Shown here: positions 22,281 to 31,006 of the stretch, piece after piece | Layout: the number at the start of each line of letters is the position of its first letter | Numbering within the stretch: the first letter of the stretch is position 1 | From: an uncultured Sporosarcina sp. | GTDB taxonomy: Bacteria; Bacillota; Bacilli; Bacillales_A; Planococcaceae | Direction: 5' to 3' | NCBI GenBank assembly: GCA_947644645.1 | Contig: CANSAF010000029.1 | Span: 1-33,579 of the forward strand | DNA: 33,579 bases | Notes under the pieces: model-generated | Seen by the model: the letters and a program-made list of their open reading frames with translations, nothing else | The model's database searches: none | What the model was told of the DNA's origin: nothing | Program-made: the position numbers and the translations under genes

Positions 22281-25200
22281 GACCGATTACGTTAAAAATG
22301 ACTGCTTTTGGACCTTATAAAGGAACGGAGACAGTCGATTTTCGTGAATTAAAAGACAATCTTCTATTCGTCATTTCAGGTGCAACAGGATCTGGAAAAA
22401 CGACGATTTTTGATGGCATTTGTTTTGCGCTTTATGGACAAGCGAGTGGGGAAGACCGGGCGGATATTCGAGCGCTACGCAGCCATTTCGCAGATGATGA
22501 TGTGCAAACTGCTGTTGAATTAACATTTGACATTAAAGGCCGCGTTTATCGAATTTGGCGTCAAATTCCTTATACAAAAAAAGGGAATAAAAGTGAAACA
22601 CCAGCCCGCAGCACTTTTTACGAATTAATCGAAGACAGGGAAGTACCTGTTGTGGATCGTCAAATCGTTACAGAAATTAACGAGAAAGTAGAAGCATTAC
22701 TTGGATTTACACAGGAACAATTTAGTCAAATTGTTATGTTGCCACAGGGAGAATTTCGTAAGTTTTTAACATCTGATACTGAAAATAAAGAATTAATTAT
22801 GCGTAAAATTTTCAAAACAGATCAATACCGAACGATTGTTACGAAATTAAAACAACAAAGAGATGAAGCTGGGACTGAGTTGAATTATGAAAGTCAACAT
22901 GTGCAATCTGTCATTAAACAAATTCCAACGATTTTACCCACTAGAGAATCTAAGCTTTTCACAATTCTAGCGAATGAACATTATAATACATCGCAAGTCA
23001 TTGAAGGTTTAGAAGAAGAGCGTTTATTTTACGATGAGAAAATAAAACAAGACGAATCTTTATATGAAGCATCTTATAAAAAACATGCAAAAACATTGGA
23101 ACATTATCATACAGCGAAAAATTTAAACGAACGTTTTACAGAATTGGCACAAAAACAACAAATTTACAAAGGATTAACAGAACAAATTCCATATTTAGAA
23201 CAACAATCCAAACGACTCGAACGTGCTGAAAATGCGGTAACAATCGAACAGATTGAACAGCAGTATGAAGAATTAGAAAAAGAATTAATGAAGAAAGAAC
23301 AAGAGGTTAAAACGGCGAAGAATAATCTTCAAATAGCTACTGAACAATTGGAAAAAGTGCAAGCTGCGTATCAAGCGGAAGAAGCTAAACAACCTGAACT
23401 AGAACAAGTAAAAGAGCAATTGATTCGCTTGCAAGATGCTTTGCCGAAAGTGAAAGATTTAGCAACTAAACAGGAAGAACGTACGCAGCTGACGACAAAG
23501 CTTGAGACAAATGAAGCACAACTTAAAAACTTAGCGACACAACATCTCGGGGAAACTGCTGAAAAGAAGAAAATGGCGAAGTTGGTGGAAGCAGGCGAAC
23601 AAGCCATTTTATCATTAGATGAAAAAGTTGACTTGTTGCGTATAATCACTGAGAAATGTAAAGTGATTGATGATTATTTAGCGAATCAAAAACGAGTTGA
23701 ACAATTTAAAATCACAAAAGATGAACAAGCTGAGCATTATCAAAAAGCACAAGCCGCTTATGATCAATTGTCAAATGAGTGGTTACAAGGTGAAGCGTCT
23801 ATTTTAGCAGCGGAACTGCATGACGGTGAAGCTTGCCCAGTTTGTGGAAGTGCAGAACATCCAAATAAAGCGCATGAAGGCAATGCAAAAGTTTCTAAAG
23901 AACGATTGGATCAAGAGAAATCAGTTGTAGCGAAAGTTGAAAGTGAGTACCGCATGGCAGTTGCCCATTTTGAAAGTGCAACAACGGAGTTAACGGAGAA
24001 AGCGACCCTCGCAGAAAATGAGAAAATCGATGTTTTATCGATTGAACGTGAAAAAGAAATCGCGATGGAAGAAAAAGAAAATGTTGAACAAACTGTAGCA
24101 GAACTCAGAAGCATTCGTACACAGCTCGTACAAGATAAAAAAATATTGGCGGAACAAACTGAAAAAGTTGATGTTTTAACTGAACAAACACAAGCGCTTG
24201 AAAAAAATGTGTTCGAAATGAAAGCAAATTTACAGACGATATCAGCATTAATCGAACAAACGACAGCAACGCTACCAAAAGAGCTGATTGAACTTCCAGG
24301 ATTAGAACGAAAAATTGCGCAGCTTCAAGAACAAAGAGTGACGATGGAAAATGCTTGGAAAATGATACAAAAACAATATGAAACGACTAAAGAGCTGATC
24401 ACGACATCATCTTCAAATGAAAAGCATGCGATGCGTTCGTTTGAGGATGTTCAGCAGAAAAAAATGCAAGCGGAAACTCGTTTTAATGAAGCTTTAGAAA
24501 AATCTACATTCGAGACGAAAGAAGCTTATCAAGAAGCGAAAATGGATGAGCGCGAAAGAAAGGCATTGCGTGCAGAAATCGATGACTTTAAACAACGATT
24601 TTATGCAATTCGTCATGATGTTAAACTATTAAGCGAGCAGCTTGAAGGTAAAGAAAAAGTTGATTTAGCGCAAATTGAAACGGCGTTAATCGATTTGAAA
24701 GCTGCATATGAACAAGCTTTTCAGTCATTGAACGCTTCAAGAAATATTGCCCAATCAATTGAAAAGATTACACATCAATTGGCAAATACGGTTGATAAAA
24801 TTGAGCAGTTAGAAAAGAAATTCGGTAAAATTGAAGACTTATACAATATGATTCGTGGGCAAAATCATTTGAAAATTTCATTTGAACGTTATATTCAAAT
24901 TGAGTATTTAGAGCAAATGATTCAATCCGCAAATGAAAGGCTACGTCAAATTTCTAACGGTCAATTTGAATTAATGCGCAGTGATCGTCAAGAAGTGCGC
25001 GGTCGTCAAAGTGGATTAGGCTTGGATGTCTATGATGCGTATACGGGACAAACGCGTGATGTAAAAACATTATCGGGCGGAGAGAAGTTTAATGCATCGC
25101 TTTGTTTAGCGCTTGGGATGGCGGATATTATTCAAAGTTTCCAAGGAGCGGTGTCGATTGATACGATGTTTATCGATGAAGGGTTCGGGACTTTGGATGA

Positions 25201-25366
25201 AGAGTCACTTGCAAAAGCGATTGATACACTCATCGATTTACAAAAAGCAGGTCGAATGATTGGGGTTATTTCACATGTGGAAGAGCTAAAAGCAGCACTC
25301 CCAGCCATTTTAGAAGTGAAAAAGGCAAAAGAAGGTTACAGTGAAACAGCATTCGTGTTGAAGTAG
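22277..25366 (+). CDS. sbcC: Exonuclease SbcCD subunit C (Rad50-type SMC ATPase)
   Basis: 1029 residues. Walker A GATGSGKTT (about 35-43) at the N-terminus and signature LSGGEKF (about 933) with Walker B IDTMFIDEGFG (about 960) at the C-terminus form the split ABC ATPase head. Between them are two long coiled-coil arms meeting at a zinc hook, CPVC (about 519-522), which joins two complexes. It tethers DNA ends and controls SbcD by ATP binding. Length and motif order are standard. A terminator overlaps its end. Confidence 0.97.
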   Translation: MRPITLKMTAFGPYKGTETVDFRELKDNLLFVISGATGSGKTTIFDGICFALYGQASGEDRADIRALRSHFADDDVQTAVELTFDIKGRVYRIWRQIPYTKKGNKSETPARSTFYELIEDREVPVVDRQIVTEINEKVEALLGFTQEQFSQIVMLPQGEFRKFLTSDTENKELIMRKIFKTDQYRTIVTKLKQQRDEAGTELNYESQHVQSVIKQIPTILPTRESKLFTILANEHYNTSQVIEGLEEERLFYDEKIKQDESLYEASYKKHAKTLEHYHTAKNLNERFTELAQKQQIYKGLTEQIPYLEQQSKRLERAENAVTIEQIEQQYEELEKELMKKEQEVKTAKNNLQIATEQLEKVQAAYQAEEAKQPELEQVKEQLIRLQDALPKVKDLATKQEERTQLTTKLETNEAQLKNLATQHLGETAEKKKMAKLVEAGEQAILSLDEKVDLLRIITEKCKVIDDYLANQKRVEQFKITKDEQAEHYQKAQAAYDQLSNEWLQGEASILAAELHDGEACPVCGSAEHPNKAHEGNAKVSKERLDQEKSVVAKVESEYRMAVAHFESATTELTEKATLAENEKIDVLSIEREKEIAMEEKENVEQTVAELRSIRTQLVQDKKILAEQTEKVDVLTEQTQALEKNVFEMKANLQTISALIEQTTATLPKELIELPGLERKIAQLQEQRVTMENAWKMIQKQYETTKELITTSSSNEKHAMRSFEDVQQKKMQAETRFNEALEKSTFETKEAYQEAKMDERERKALRAEIDDFKQRFYAIRHDVKLLSEQLEGKEKVDLAQIETALIDLKAAYEQAFQSLNASRNIAQSIEKITHQLANTVDKIEQLEKKFGKIEDLYNMIRGQNHLKISFERYIQIEYLEQMIQSANERLRQISNGQFELMRSDRQEVRGRQSGLGLDVYDAYTGQTRDVKTLSGGEKFNASLCLALGMADIIQSFQGAVSIDTMFIDEGFGTLDEESLAKAIDTLIDLQKAGRMIGVISHVEELKAALPAILEVKKAKEGYSETAFVLK

Positions 25367-25418
25367 GAGGCTGGTAAGAAAAGTCGAAGGGCAGACTTTT
25401 CTTGCCGCCTTGTTTTTT
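25366..25418 (+). terminator. Terminator of sbcDC
   Basis: AAGAAAAGTC (25376-25385) pairs with GACTTTTCTT (25394-25403) inside an outer GGAGGC/GCCGCC stem; T-run at 25413-25418. It belongs to the GAGGCTG-type terminators also found at 30172, 30240 and 33381. Confidence 0.85.
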
Positions 25419-25479
25419 GGTTATTTTCGATACTATATTCTATGGTAAATATTATACAAAACTAATTTAATTATCTGTC

Positions 25480-25537
25480 ATATATTGCATTTTATTGGTT
25501 AAAGTTGTAAGATGAAATCAGTGATATATCGCATATC
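25480..25537 (+). promoter_or_regulatory. Promoter and paired operator sites of the first brnQ gene
   Basis: TTGCAT (25485-25490) and TAAGAT (25508-25513) are 17 bp apart. ATATATTGCAT (25480-25490) overlaps the -35 and GATATATCGCATATC (25523-25537), a GATAT-N5-ATATC palindrome, covers the likely start site. The two sites are 44 bp apart, as in the second gene. This is a classic repressor layout; the repressor is unknown. Confidence 0.6.
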
Positions 25538-25567
25538 AGTTTTATGGATCTTAGGGGGAACTGGATC

Positions 25568-26929
25568 ATGGATAAAAAATTATCGTTTACATCCCATGTC
25601 GTGATTGGCGTTATGCTATTTGCTTTGTTTTTCGGGGCAGGAAATTTAATATTTCCCGCGGAGCTTGGTCAATATGCAGGGTCTAATGTCTGGTTAGCGA
25701 TATTTGGATTTTTATTAACAGGCGTTGGCTTACCATTTCTAGGAATTCTAGCAATTGCTTATTCGGGCAGTAGTAGTTTGCAAGCGCTTGCCGGTCGCAT
25801 TCATCCGATTTATGGTGTTGTTTTTACGTCTTTATTATATTTAACAATTGGTCCTTTTTTCGCGGCACCACGTACAGGTGCAGTGGCGTTTGATATTGCG
25901 ATTACTCCTTTTATCGGCGAAAGTAATCCGCAAGTTGCGTCAATTATTTTTACGCTGATCTTTTTCGGTGTTGTCCTTTGGTTGTCATTGAATCCGGCAA
26001 AAATCGTTGATCGTATTGGAAAGATTTTATCGCCAGTTATTCTCGTTTTATTAATTATTTTATTGATTTTTGTCATAGTTAAGCCGATGGGAACAATTGG
26101 TCAACCAGAGCCAATATATATGACAGGTGCTTTGTTGACAGGGTTTGTAGAAGGATATAATACGATGGATGCGCTAGGTGCGCTCGTTTACGGGATCATC
26201 ATTATTAATGTGATTCGTGCAATGGGTGTGACGACGCGTAGAGGAATTTTGTTAGCGACGATTAAAACAGGATTCGTCGCAACCTTCTTTTTAACGATTA
26301 TTTATACAGGGATTGCTTATTTAGGTGTTACAAGTGTTCAAAAAATTGGTTTACTCGAAACAGGTGGAGCCGTTTTAAGTGAGGTTTCAATCCATTATTT
26401 TGGCTCGGCGGGAATTTTACTACTTGGTATTGTCATGATTTTTGCTTGTTTAACGACAGCAATTGGACTCATGACGGCTTGTGGAGAGTATTTTCATACT
26501 TTAATGCCAAAAGTAAGTTATAAAATATTTGTCACGATTTTCACAACGATTTGTTTTATCGTAGCGAATTTCGGTTTGGCGAATATTATTTCGTATTCAA
26601 TTCCGTTATTAATGTTTATTTATCCATTAGCGATTGTGTTAATGCTGTTAACTTTTACTTCGTCATTATTTCGGCATGCACGTTTTGTTTATGTGTCAGC
26701 GACAGTTGTCACATTTATGATTAGTTCAATTGATGGTTTAAAAACATTTTGCGAATTAATGGAAAGAGAATATTATGAATGGCTTGCACCGATTATTAAA
26801 TTTTACGGGGGAATTTTACCATTCTATAACGATGGACTCGGATGGCTATTCCCGGTTTTAATCACAGTTTTAGTTACAGGGATAATCGTGCGCAAAAAAA
26901 AAGTGGTTCCAGTACAGGCGTCTTTATAA
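25568..26929 (+). CDS. brnQ: Branched-chain amino acid transporter BrnQ (LIVCS family), first copy
   Basis: 453 residues and about 12 membrane helices. The start (MDKKLSFTSHVVIGVMLFAL, then FFGAGNLIFPAELGQ) is the BrnQ signature of sodium-coupled importers of leucine, isoleucine and valine. I chose the ATG at 25568, after TTAGGGGGAACTGG, because it aligns exactly with the start of the second copy; the ATG at 25544 precedes the ribosome site. The neighbour at 27189 is the same length and largely identical, so this is a tandem duplication that includes the regulatory region. Confidence 0.95.
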   Translation: MDKKLSFTSHVVIGVMLFALFFGAGNLIFPAELGQYAGSNVWLAIFGFLLTGVGLPFLGILAIAYSGSSSLQALAGRIHPIYGVVFTSLLYLTIGPFFAAPRTGAVAFDIAITPFIGESNPQVASIIFTLIFFGVVLWLSLNPAKIVDRIGKILSPVILVLLIILLIFVIVKPMGTIGQPEPIYMTGALLTGFVEGYNTMDALGALVYGIIIINVIRAMGVTTRRGILLATIKTGFVATFFLTIIYTGIAYLGVTSVQKIGLLETGGAVLSEVSIHYFGSAGILLLGIVMIFACLTTAIGLMTACGEYFHTLMPKVSYKIFVTIFTTICFIVANFGLANIISYSIPLLMFIYPLAIVLMLLTFTSSLFRHARFVYVSATVVTFMISSIDGLKTFCELMEREYYEWLAPIIKFYGGILPFYNDGLGWLFPVLITVLVTGIIVRKKKVVPVQASL

Positions 26930-26939
26930 AGTCAGTAAA

Positions 26940-26987
26940 AGAGGGATATTCAGTGATTTGTTAGATTCACTGAATATTCCTCTTTTT
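26940..26987 (+). terminator. Terminator of the first brnQ gene
   Basis: AGAGGGATATTCAGTGA pairs with TCACTGAATATTCCTCT (26967-26983), followed by TTTTT. Confidence 0.88.
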
Positions 26988-27101
26988 CTATATCAAAAAA
27001 CTATATGTTTTAAAATTTACGCTACAAAACATTGAAAATACGGAATCTTCAGCATTTAATTCAAAGAAAATCATTATACAGAAATGATTAAATTGTCTGT
27101 A

Positions 27102-27158
27102 ATATATTGCATTTTGTCCTTCGAGGGTGTATGATGAATTCAGTGATATATTGCATAT
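27102..27158 (+). promoter_or_regulatory. Promoter and paired operator sites of the second brnQ gene
   Basis: TTGCAT (27107-27112), 17-bp spacer, extended -10 TG-TATGAT (27130-27135). ATATATTGCAT at 27102 overlaps the -35 and GATATATTGCATAT at 27145-27158 covers the start site, again 44 bp apart. The sequence between the sites has drifted between the two genes while the sites are kept, which argues for selection. Confidence 0.65.
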
Positions 27159-27188
27159 AATTTTTACGCATTTTAGGAGGAACGTTTT

Positions 27189-28550
27189 ATGGATAAAAAA
27201 TTACCATTTTCATCTTATTTAGTGATTGGTGTTATGTTATTTGCATTATTTTTCGGCGCAGGGAACTTAATTTTCCCAGCAGAATTAGGTCAAAATGCCG
27301 GATCGAATGTCTGGCTTGCGATATTAGGATTTCTGTTAACTGGCGTAGGCTTACCACTTTTAGGAATTTTAGCGATGGGTTATTCGGGAAGTCGTAACTT
27401 ACAAGAATTAGCGAGCCGTATTCATCCGGTATATGCGGTCATCTTTACGTCTTTACTTTATTTAACAATTGGACCATTTTTTGCGGCACCTCGTACAGGG
27501 GCAGTTGCTTTCGATATTGCAATTACACCGTTTATCGGTGAAAGTAATGTACAAATTGCATCACTCATTTTTACATTCATCTTTTTCGGGATTACACTTT
27601 GGCTTTCATTAAATCCAACGAAAATTGTAGATCGTGTTGGAAAGATTTTATCGCCAGGAATTATTATTCTATTACTATTTTTATTGGCAGTCGTTGTTTT
27701 GAATCCGATGAGTGCAATTGAATCTCCCCAAGCAGCTTATGGGACAGGCGCTTTTTTAACAGGGTTTACTGAAGGATATAATACGATGGATGCGTTGGCT
27801 TCGCTTGTTTTTGGCATTATTGTCATTAATGCGATTCGTTCAATGGGTGTCACAAGTCGTAAAGGAATTTTGGCAGCAACTGCAAAAACTGGTTTTGTCG
27901 CAACATTCTTTTTAGCCCTTATTTATGTTGGGATTGCTTATTTAGGTGCAACAAGTGTTGGTGAATTAGGCGTTTTAAAAACAGGCGGTGCTGTTTTAAG
28001 TGGCGCATCTATGCATTATTTTGGAACAATCGGCCTCGTTTTACTGGGGACAGTCATTATTTTAGCTTGCTTAACGACAGCAATTGGTTTAATGACAGCT
28101 TGTGGGGAATATTTCCACACATTAATGCCAAAAGTGAGTTATAAAATGTTTGTAACGATTTTCACAACGTTTTGCTTTGTGGTTGCGAATTTTGGTTTAG
28201 CGAATATTATTTCCTATTCAATTCCGCTGTTAATGTTTATTTATCCGTTAGCGATCGTGTTAATGCTTTTAACATTTACATCGTCATTATTTCAGCATTC
28301 ACGCTTCGTTTACGTGTCAGCAACAATCGTTACATTTATGATTAGTTCAGTGGACGGTTTAAAAACATTTTGCGAATTAATGGAAGTTGAATACTATGAA
28401 TGGCTTGCACCAATTATTAAGTTTTATGAACAAACATTACCATTCTACAGCGATGGACTTGGATGGTTATTACCAGTGCTTGTTACCGTAATTACAACTG
28501 GTGTGATTGTTCGTGCAAAACAAATGGTAACTGTTCACGCATCTTCATAA
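27189..28550 (+). CDS. brnQ: Branched-chain amino acid transporter BrnQ, second copy
   Basis: 453 residues, collinear with the first copy. The regions around GPFFAAPRTGAVAFDIAITP and TAIGLMTACGEYFHTLMPKV are identical; most differences lie in helices 5-7 and near the C-terminus. The ATG follows TTAGGAGGAACG. It has its own promoter and terminator, so it can be expressed apart from the first copy. Different affinity or amino-acid preference is possible but not visible. Confidence 0.95.
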   Translation: MDKKLPFSSYLVIGVMLFALFFGAGNLIFPAELGQNAGSNVWLAILGFLLTGVGLPLLGILAMGYSGSRNLQELASRIHPVYAVIFTSLLYLTIGPFFAAPRTGAVAFDIAITPFIGESNVQIASLIFTFIFFGITLWLSLNPTKIVDRVGKILSPGIIILLLFLLAVVVLNPMSAIESPQAAYGTGAFLTGFTEGYNTMDALASLVFGIIVINAIRSMGVTSRKGILAATAKTGFVATFFLALIYVGIAYLGATSVGELGVLKTGGAVLSGASMHYFGTIGLVLLGTVIILACLTTAIGLMTACGEYFHTLMPKVSYKMFVTIFTTFCFVVANFGLANIISYSIPLLMFIYPLAIVLMLLTFTSSLFQHSRFVYVSATIVTFMISSVDGLKTFCELMEVEYYEWLAPIIKFYEQTLPFYSDGLGWLLPVLVTVITTGVIVRAKQMVTVHASS

Positions 28551-28559
28551 AATAAATAA

Positions 28560-28597
28560 AAATAGTCGTCCAAAAATTTTAGGATGGCTATTTTTAT
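28560..28597 (+). terminator. Terminator of the second brnQ gene
   Basis: AAATAGTCGTCC (28560-28571) and GGATGGCTATTT (28582-28593) with T-run. A small AACCAT/ATGGTT dyad follows at 28601-28621. Confidence 0.8.
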
Positions 28598-28646
28598 GAT
28601 TAACCATACAAAAAATGGTTATAATTCAGAAAAATCCCAAAAGGTA

Positions 28647-28686
28647 TTGTTTTTGAAATCATTATCGTATATACTCTTAAGTATAT
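28647..28686 (+). promoter_or_regulatory. Promoter of the cstA-family gene with a dyad at the -10
   Basis: TTGTTT (28647-28652), 17-bp spacer, TATACT (28670-28675). The -10 is part of the dyad ATATACT-CTTA-AGTATAT (28669-28686), a possible operator. Confidence 0.55.
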
Positions 28687-28725
28687 TAAATTATCAGTAT
28701 TTTTAAATTATAGGAGGTCGCGTAA

Positions 28726-30171
28726 ATGGCTACGTTTTTAGGATCAATTGTATTATTAATTGCCGGGTACGCGGTGTATTCGAAAGTTATCGAAAAGGCG
28801 TTTAAAATTGACGATTCACGTAAGACGCCGGCGTACACTGTCAATGACGGTATGGATTATGTACCAATGAGCTGGTGGAAAGGATGGCTCATTCAGTTAT
28901 TAAATATTGCTGGATTGGGACCGATTTTCGGAGCAGTGGCAGGTGCGTTATATGGTCCGGTTGCATTTTTATGGATTGTTTTTGGTTCGATTTTTGCAGG
29001 TGGCGTGCATGATTACTTTTCAGGCATGTTGTCTTTAAAACATAAAGGCGCACAGTTCCCACAAATCGTTGGCAAGTATTTAGGGAAATTTGCACAAAAA
29101 TCGATTGTTGTGATTTCACTTGTCTTAATGATTCTAGTAACGGCAGCTTTCACAGCTGGTCCTGCACAATTAATCACACAAGTAACATCGATTCCGTTTT
29201 TAATGGCTTTGGTCATTATTTTTGCTTATTTCTTTTTAGCAGCGATTTTACCGATTAATAAAATTATCGGAAAGATTTATCCGATTTTCGGTGCAATTAT
29301 TATTTTTATGGCTGTTGCAATTGGTGGTGTGCTTGTATTCGGAGATTATACAATTCCGAATTTGACTTTCACAAATTTACATCCAGAAGAATTGCCAGTT
29401 TGGCCATTACTAATGGTAACTATTTCATGTGGAGCGATTTCAGGATTCCACTCAACACAAAGCCCAATCATCTCTAGAACGATGAAAAAAGAGTCAGAAG
29501 GTCGTAAAATCTTTTATGGCGCAATGATTGGTGAAGGAGTGATTGCACTTGTTTGGGCAGCAGCAGGAATGACGTTTTTCCACGGAACAGGGGGACTTCA
29601 AACGGCACTTGCAGCAGGGGGTCCAGCAGGTGTTATTAATGAAATGTCTTCAACTATGCTAGGAACAGCAGGAGGAATTTTAGCACTTTTAGCAGTGATT
29701 ATTTTACCTGTCACAACGGGAGATACGGCACTTCGTTCTTCAAGAATGATTGTTATGGAATCTGTTTCTAAATGGCTTGATCCAGAGAAAAAGAGTGCGG
29801 TAATTCTTGCGACAACTGTTTTAAGTATCCCAGCATTTTTACTTTCAACAATTGACTACTCATTTTTATGGAGATATGTTGGTGGGACAAACCAGCTATC
29901 AGCAACAATTATGTTATGGGTTGCGGTGTCTTATTTATTAAAAGAAGGTCGAGCACATGCACATCTTCTAGCAGGTATTCCGGCGCTCTTTATGACAGGC
30001 GTTGTCGCGACATATTTCCTATATGCACCTGAGATGATGAACTTAGATTATACATTCTCGCTCATTGGTGGAGGAATTGTAGCATTAATCGTTGCAGTTG
30101 TTTATATTAGACAAATTTTACGTCATCGCGAAGTGGCGGTTAGAAACACAATTGTAGAACCAAATCATTAA
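28726..30171 (+). CDS. CstA-family carbon starvation / pyruvate-type transporter, short form
   Basis: 481 residues with about 13 helices; starts after TAGGAGGTCGC. The segments MSWWKGWLIQLLNIAGLGPI, VFGSIFAGGVHDYFSG and ISGFHSTQSPIISRTMKKE are hallmarks of CstA. Members import pyruvate or peptides during carbon limitation. It is shorter than E. coli CstA (about 700), but this compact form is common in Firmicutes. It stands between the brnQ pair and a GntR regulator encoded on the other strand, which may control it. Confidence 0.92.
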   Translation: MATFLGSIVLLIAGYAVYSKVIEKAFKIDDSRKTPAYTVNDGMDYVPMSWWKGWLIQLLNIAGLGPIFGAVAGALYGPVAFLWIVFGSIFAGGVHDYFSGMLSLKHKGAQFPQIVGKYLGKFAQKSIVVISLVLMILVTAAFTAGPAQLITQVTSIPFLMALVIIFAYFFLAAILPINKIIGKIYPIFGAIIIFMAVAIGGVLVFGDYTIPNLTFTNLHPEELPVWPLLMVTISCGAISGFHSTQSPIISRTMKKESEGRKIFYGAMIGEGVIALVWAAAGMTFFHGTGGLQTALAAGGPAGVINEMSSTMLGTAGGILALLAVIILPVTTGDTALRSSRMIVMESVSKWLDPEKKSAVILATTVLSIPAFLLSTIDYSFLWRYVGGTNQLSATIMLWVAVSYLLKEGRAHAHLLAGIPALFMTGVVATYFLYAPEMMNLDYTFSLIGGGIVALIVAVVYIRQILRHREVAVRNTIVEPNH

Positions 30172-30228
30172 GGAGGCTGTTCCAAAAGTTGGAAGTTTAC
30201 AACTTTTGGAACGCCTTTCATTTTTTTA
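30172..30228 (+). terminator. Terminator of the cstA-family gene
   Basis: GTTCCAAAAGTTG (30179-30191) and CAACTTTTGGAAC (30200-30212) are perfect arms within GGAGGCTG...CGCCTTT, followed by a seven-T run. Confidence 0.88.
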
Positions 30229-30239
30229 TGCATAAAGGG

Positions 30240-30276
30240 GGAGGCGGGCCAGTAGCAAAGCTATTGGACAGCCTCC
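30240..30276 (-). terminator. Terminator overlapping the gntR stop codon
   Basis: On the minus strand GGAGGCTGTCCAATAGC (30276-30260) pairs, with three mismatches, with GCTACTGGCCCGCCTCC (30256-30240). The first arm encodes the last residues and stop of the regulator. The T-run is weak. Confidence 0.55.
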
Positions 30277-30938
30277 TCATCTTTTTCTAGCGCATGAAAT
30301 TCTTCGATTGCCCGTAACCAGTTTTCACGCATAATTTTGGAAGCGTTTTCGCCATCTTTTGCTTTCATCAATTGAATAATGTCTTGATGTTCTTGGATGG
30401 AGCTTTCCGTCAGTACAATAGAATTATGGAAAAATAATCGTCTGACATGCGCTTGTAAATTAGAAACCATTGAATCAATATATGAATTATTAGCGAGATC
30501 AATAATGATTTGATGAAATTTCTCATCAATTCGTAAAGCGTCTAGCGAACGTTTTGAATGAATGGCTTCAGCAAATTCTTCGTTCGTTTTTTCTAATAAG
30601 TCAATCGTTTCCTCTGTTAAATGAGGGATAGCAAGTTCAGCCGATAATGCTTGTAGAACAGCAAGTGGGGGAAGTAAATCTATAATCGAATCTTTGTCGA
30701 CTTCAGTTACTTGTGTTGCTTTCCCAGGAAACATTTCAACAAATCCGCGTACTTCTAGTAATTGTAAAGATTCTCGAATTGGAGTTCTGCTGACACCAAG
30801 TGCTTTTGCAAGGTCATTGTCATTTAGTTTTTCAGCAGGTTGTAAAGTTCCATCGATAATCCATTGTTGAATTTGCTGGAATGCATTTTCTTTTGCAGTG
30901 AGTCGTTTCGGTTTTTCATAATTGATTGGAATCGGCAT
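30261..30938 (-). CDS. GntR-family transcriptional regulator, FCD (FadR) subfamily
   Basis: 225 residues. N-terminal winged helix with the GntR core LAKALGVSRTPIRESLQLLE (about residues 44-63), then an all-helical FCD effector domain with metal-type ligands (DEKFHQIIIDLA near residue 149 and HQDIIQLMKA near 194). Such regulators bind DNA as dimers and release it upon binding a small organic acid, often pyruvate, lactate or an amino acid derivative. It lies tail-to-tail with the cstA-family gene and 68 bp after rtcB on the same strand. Targets could include its own promoter dyad, cstA or brnQ; this is inference. Confidence 0.92.
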   Translation of the reverse strand: MPIPINYEKPKRLTAKENAFQQIQQWIIDGTLQPAEKLNDNDLAKALGVSRTPIRESLQLLEVRGFVEMFPGKATQVTEVDKDSIIDLLPPLAVLQALSAELAIPHLTEETIDLLEKTNEEFAEAIHSKRSLDALRIDEKFHQIIIDLANNSYIDSMVSNLQAHVRRLFFHNSIVLTESSIQEHQDIIQLMKAKDGENASKIMRENWLRAIEEFHALEKDEEAVQ

Positions 30939-30954
30939 AAATAAAACCTCCTAA

Positions 30955-30991
30955 AAGAACCATTTAGTCTAGTATAGCGTAAATGGTTCTT
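30955..30991 (-). promoter_or_regulatory. 12-bp inverted repeat between rtcB and gntR
   Basis: AAGAACCATTTA (30955-30966) and TAAATGGTTCTT (30980-30991), perfect, with a 13-nt spacer. On the minus strand the spacer contains TATACT, a possible -10 for gntR, so the repeat may be a self-operator; it could also act as a weak terminator after rtcB. Confidence 0.5.
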
Positions 30992-31006
30992 GAATGGTAT
31001 GAGGGA

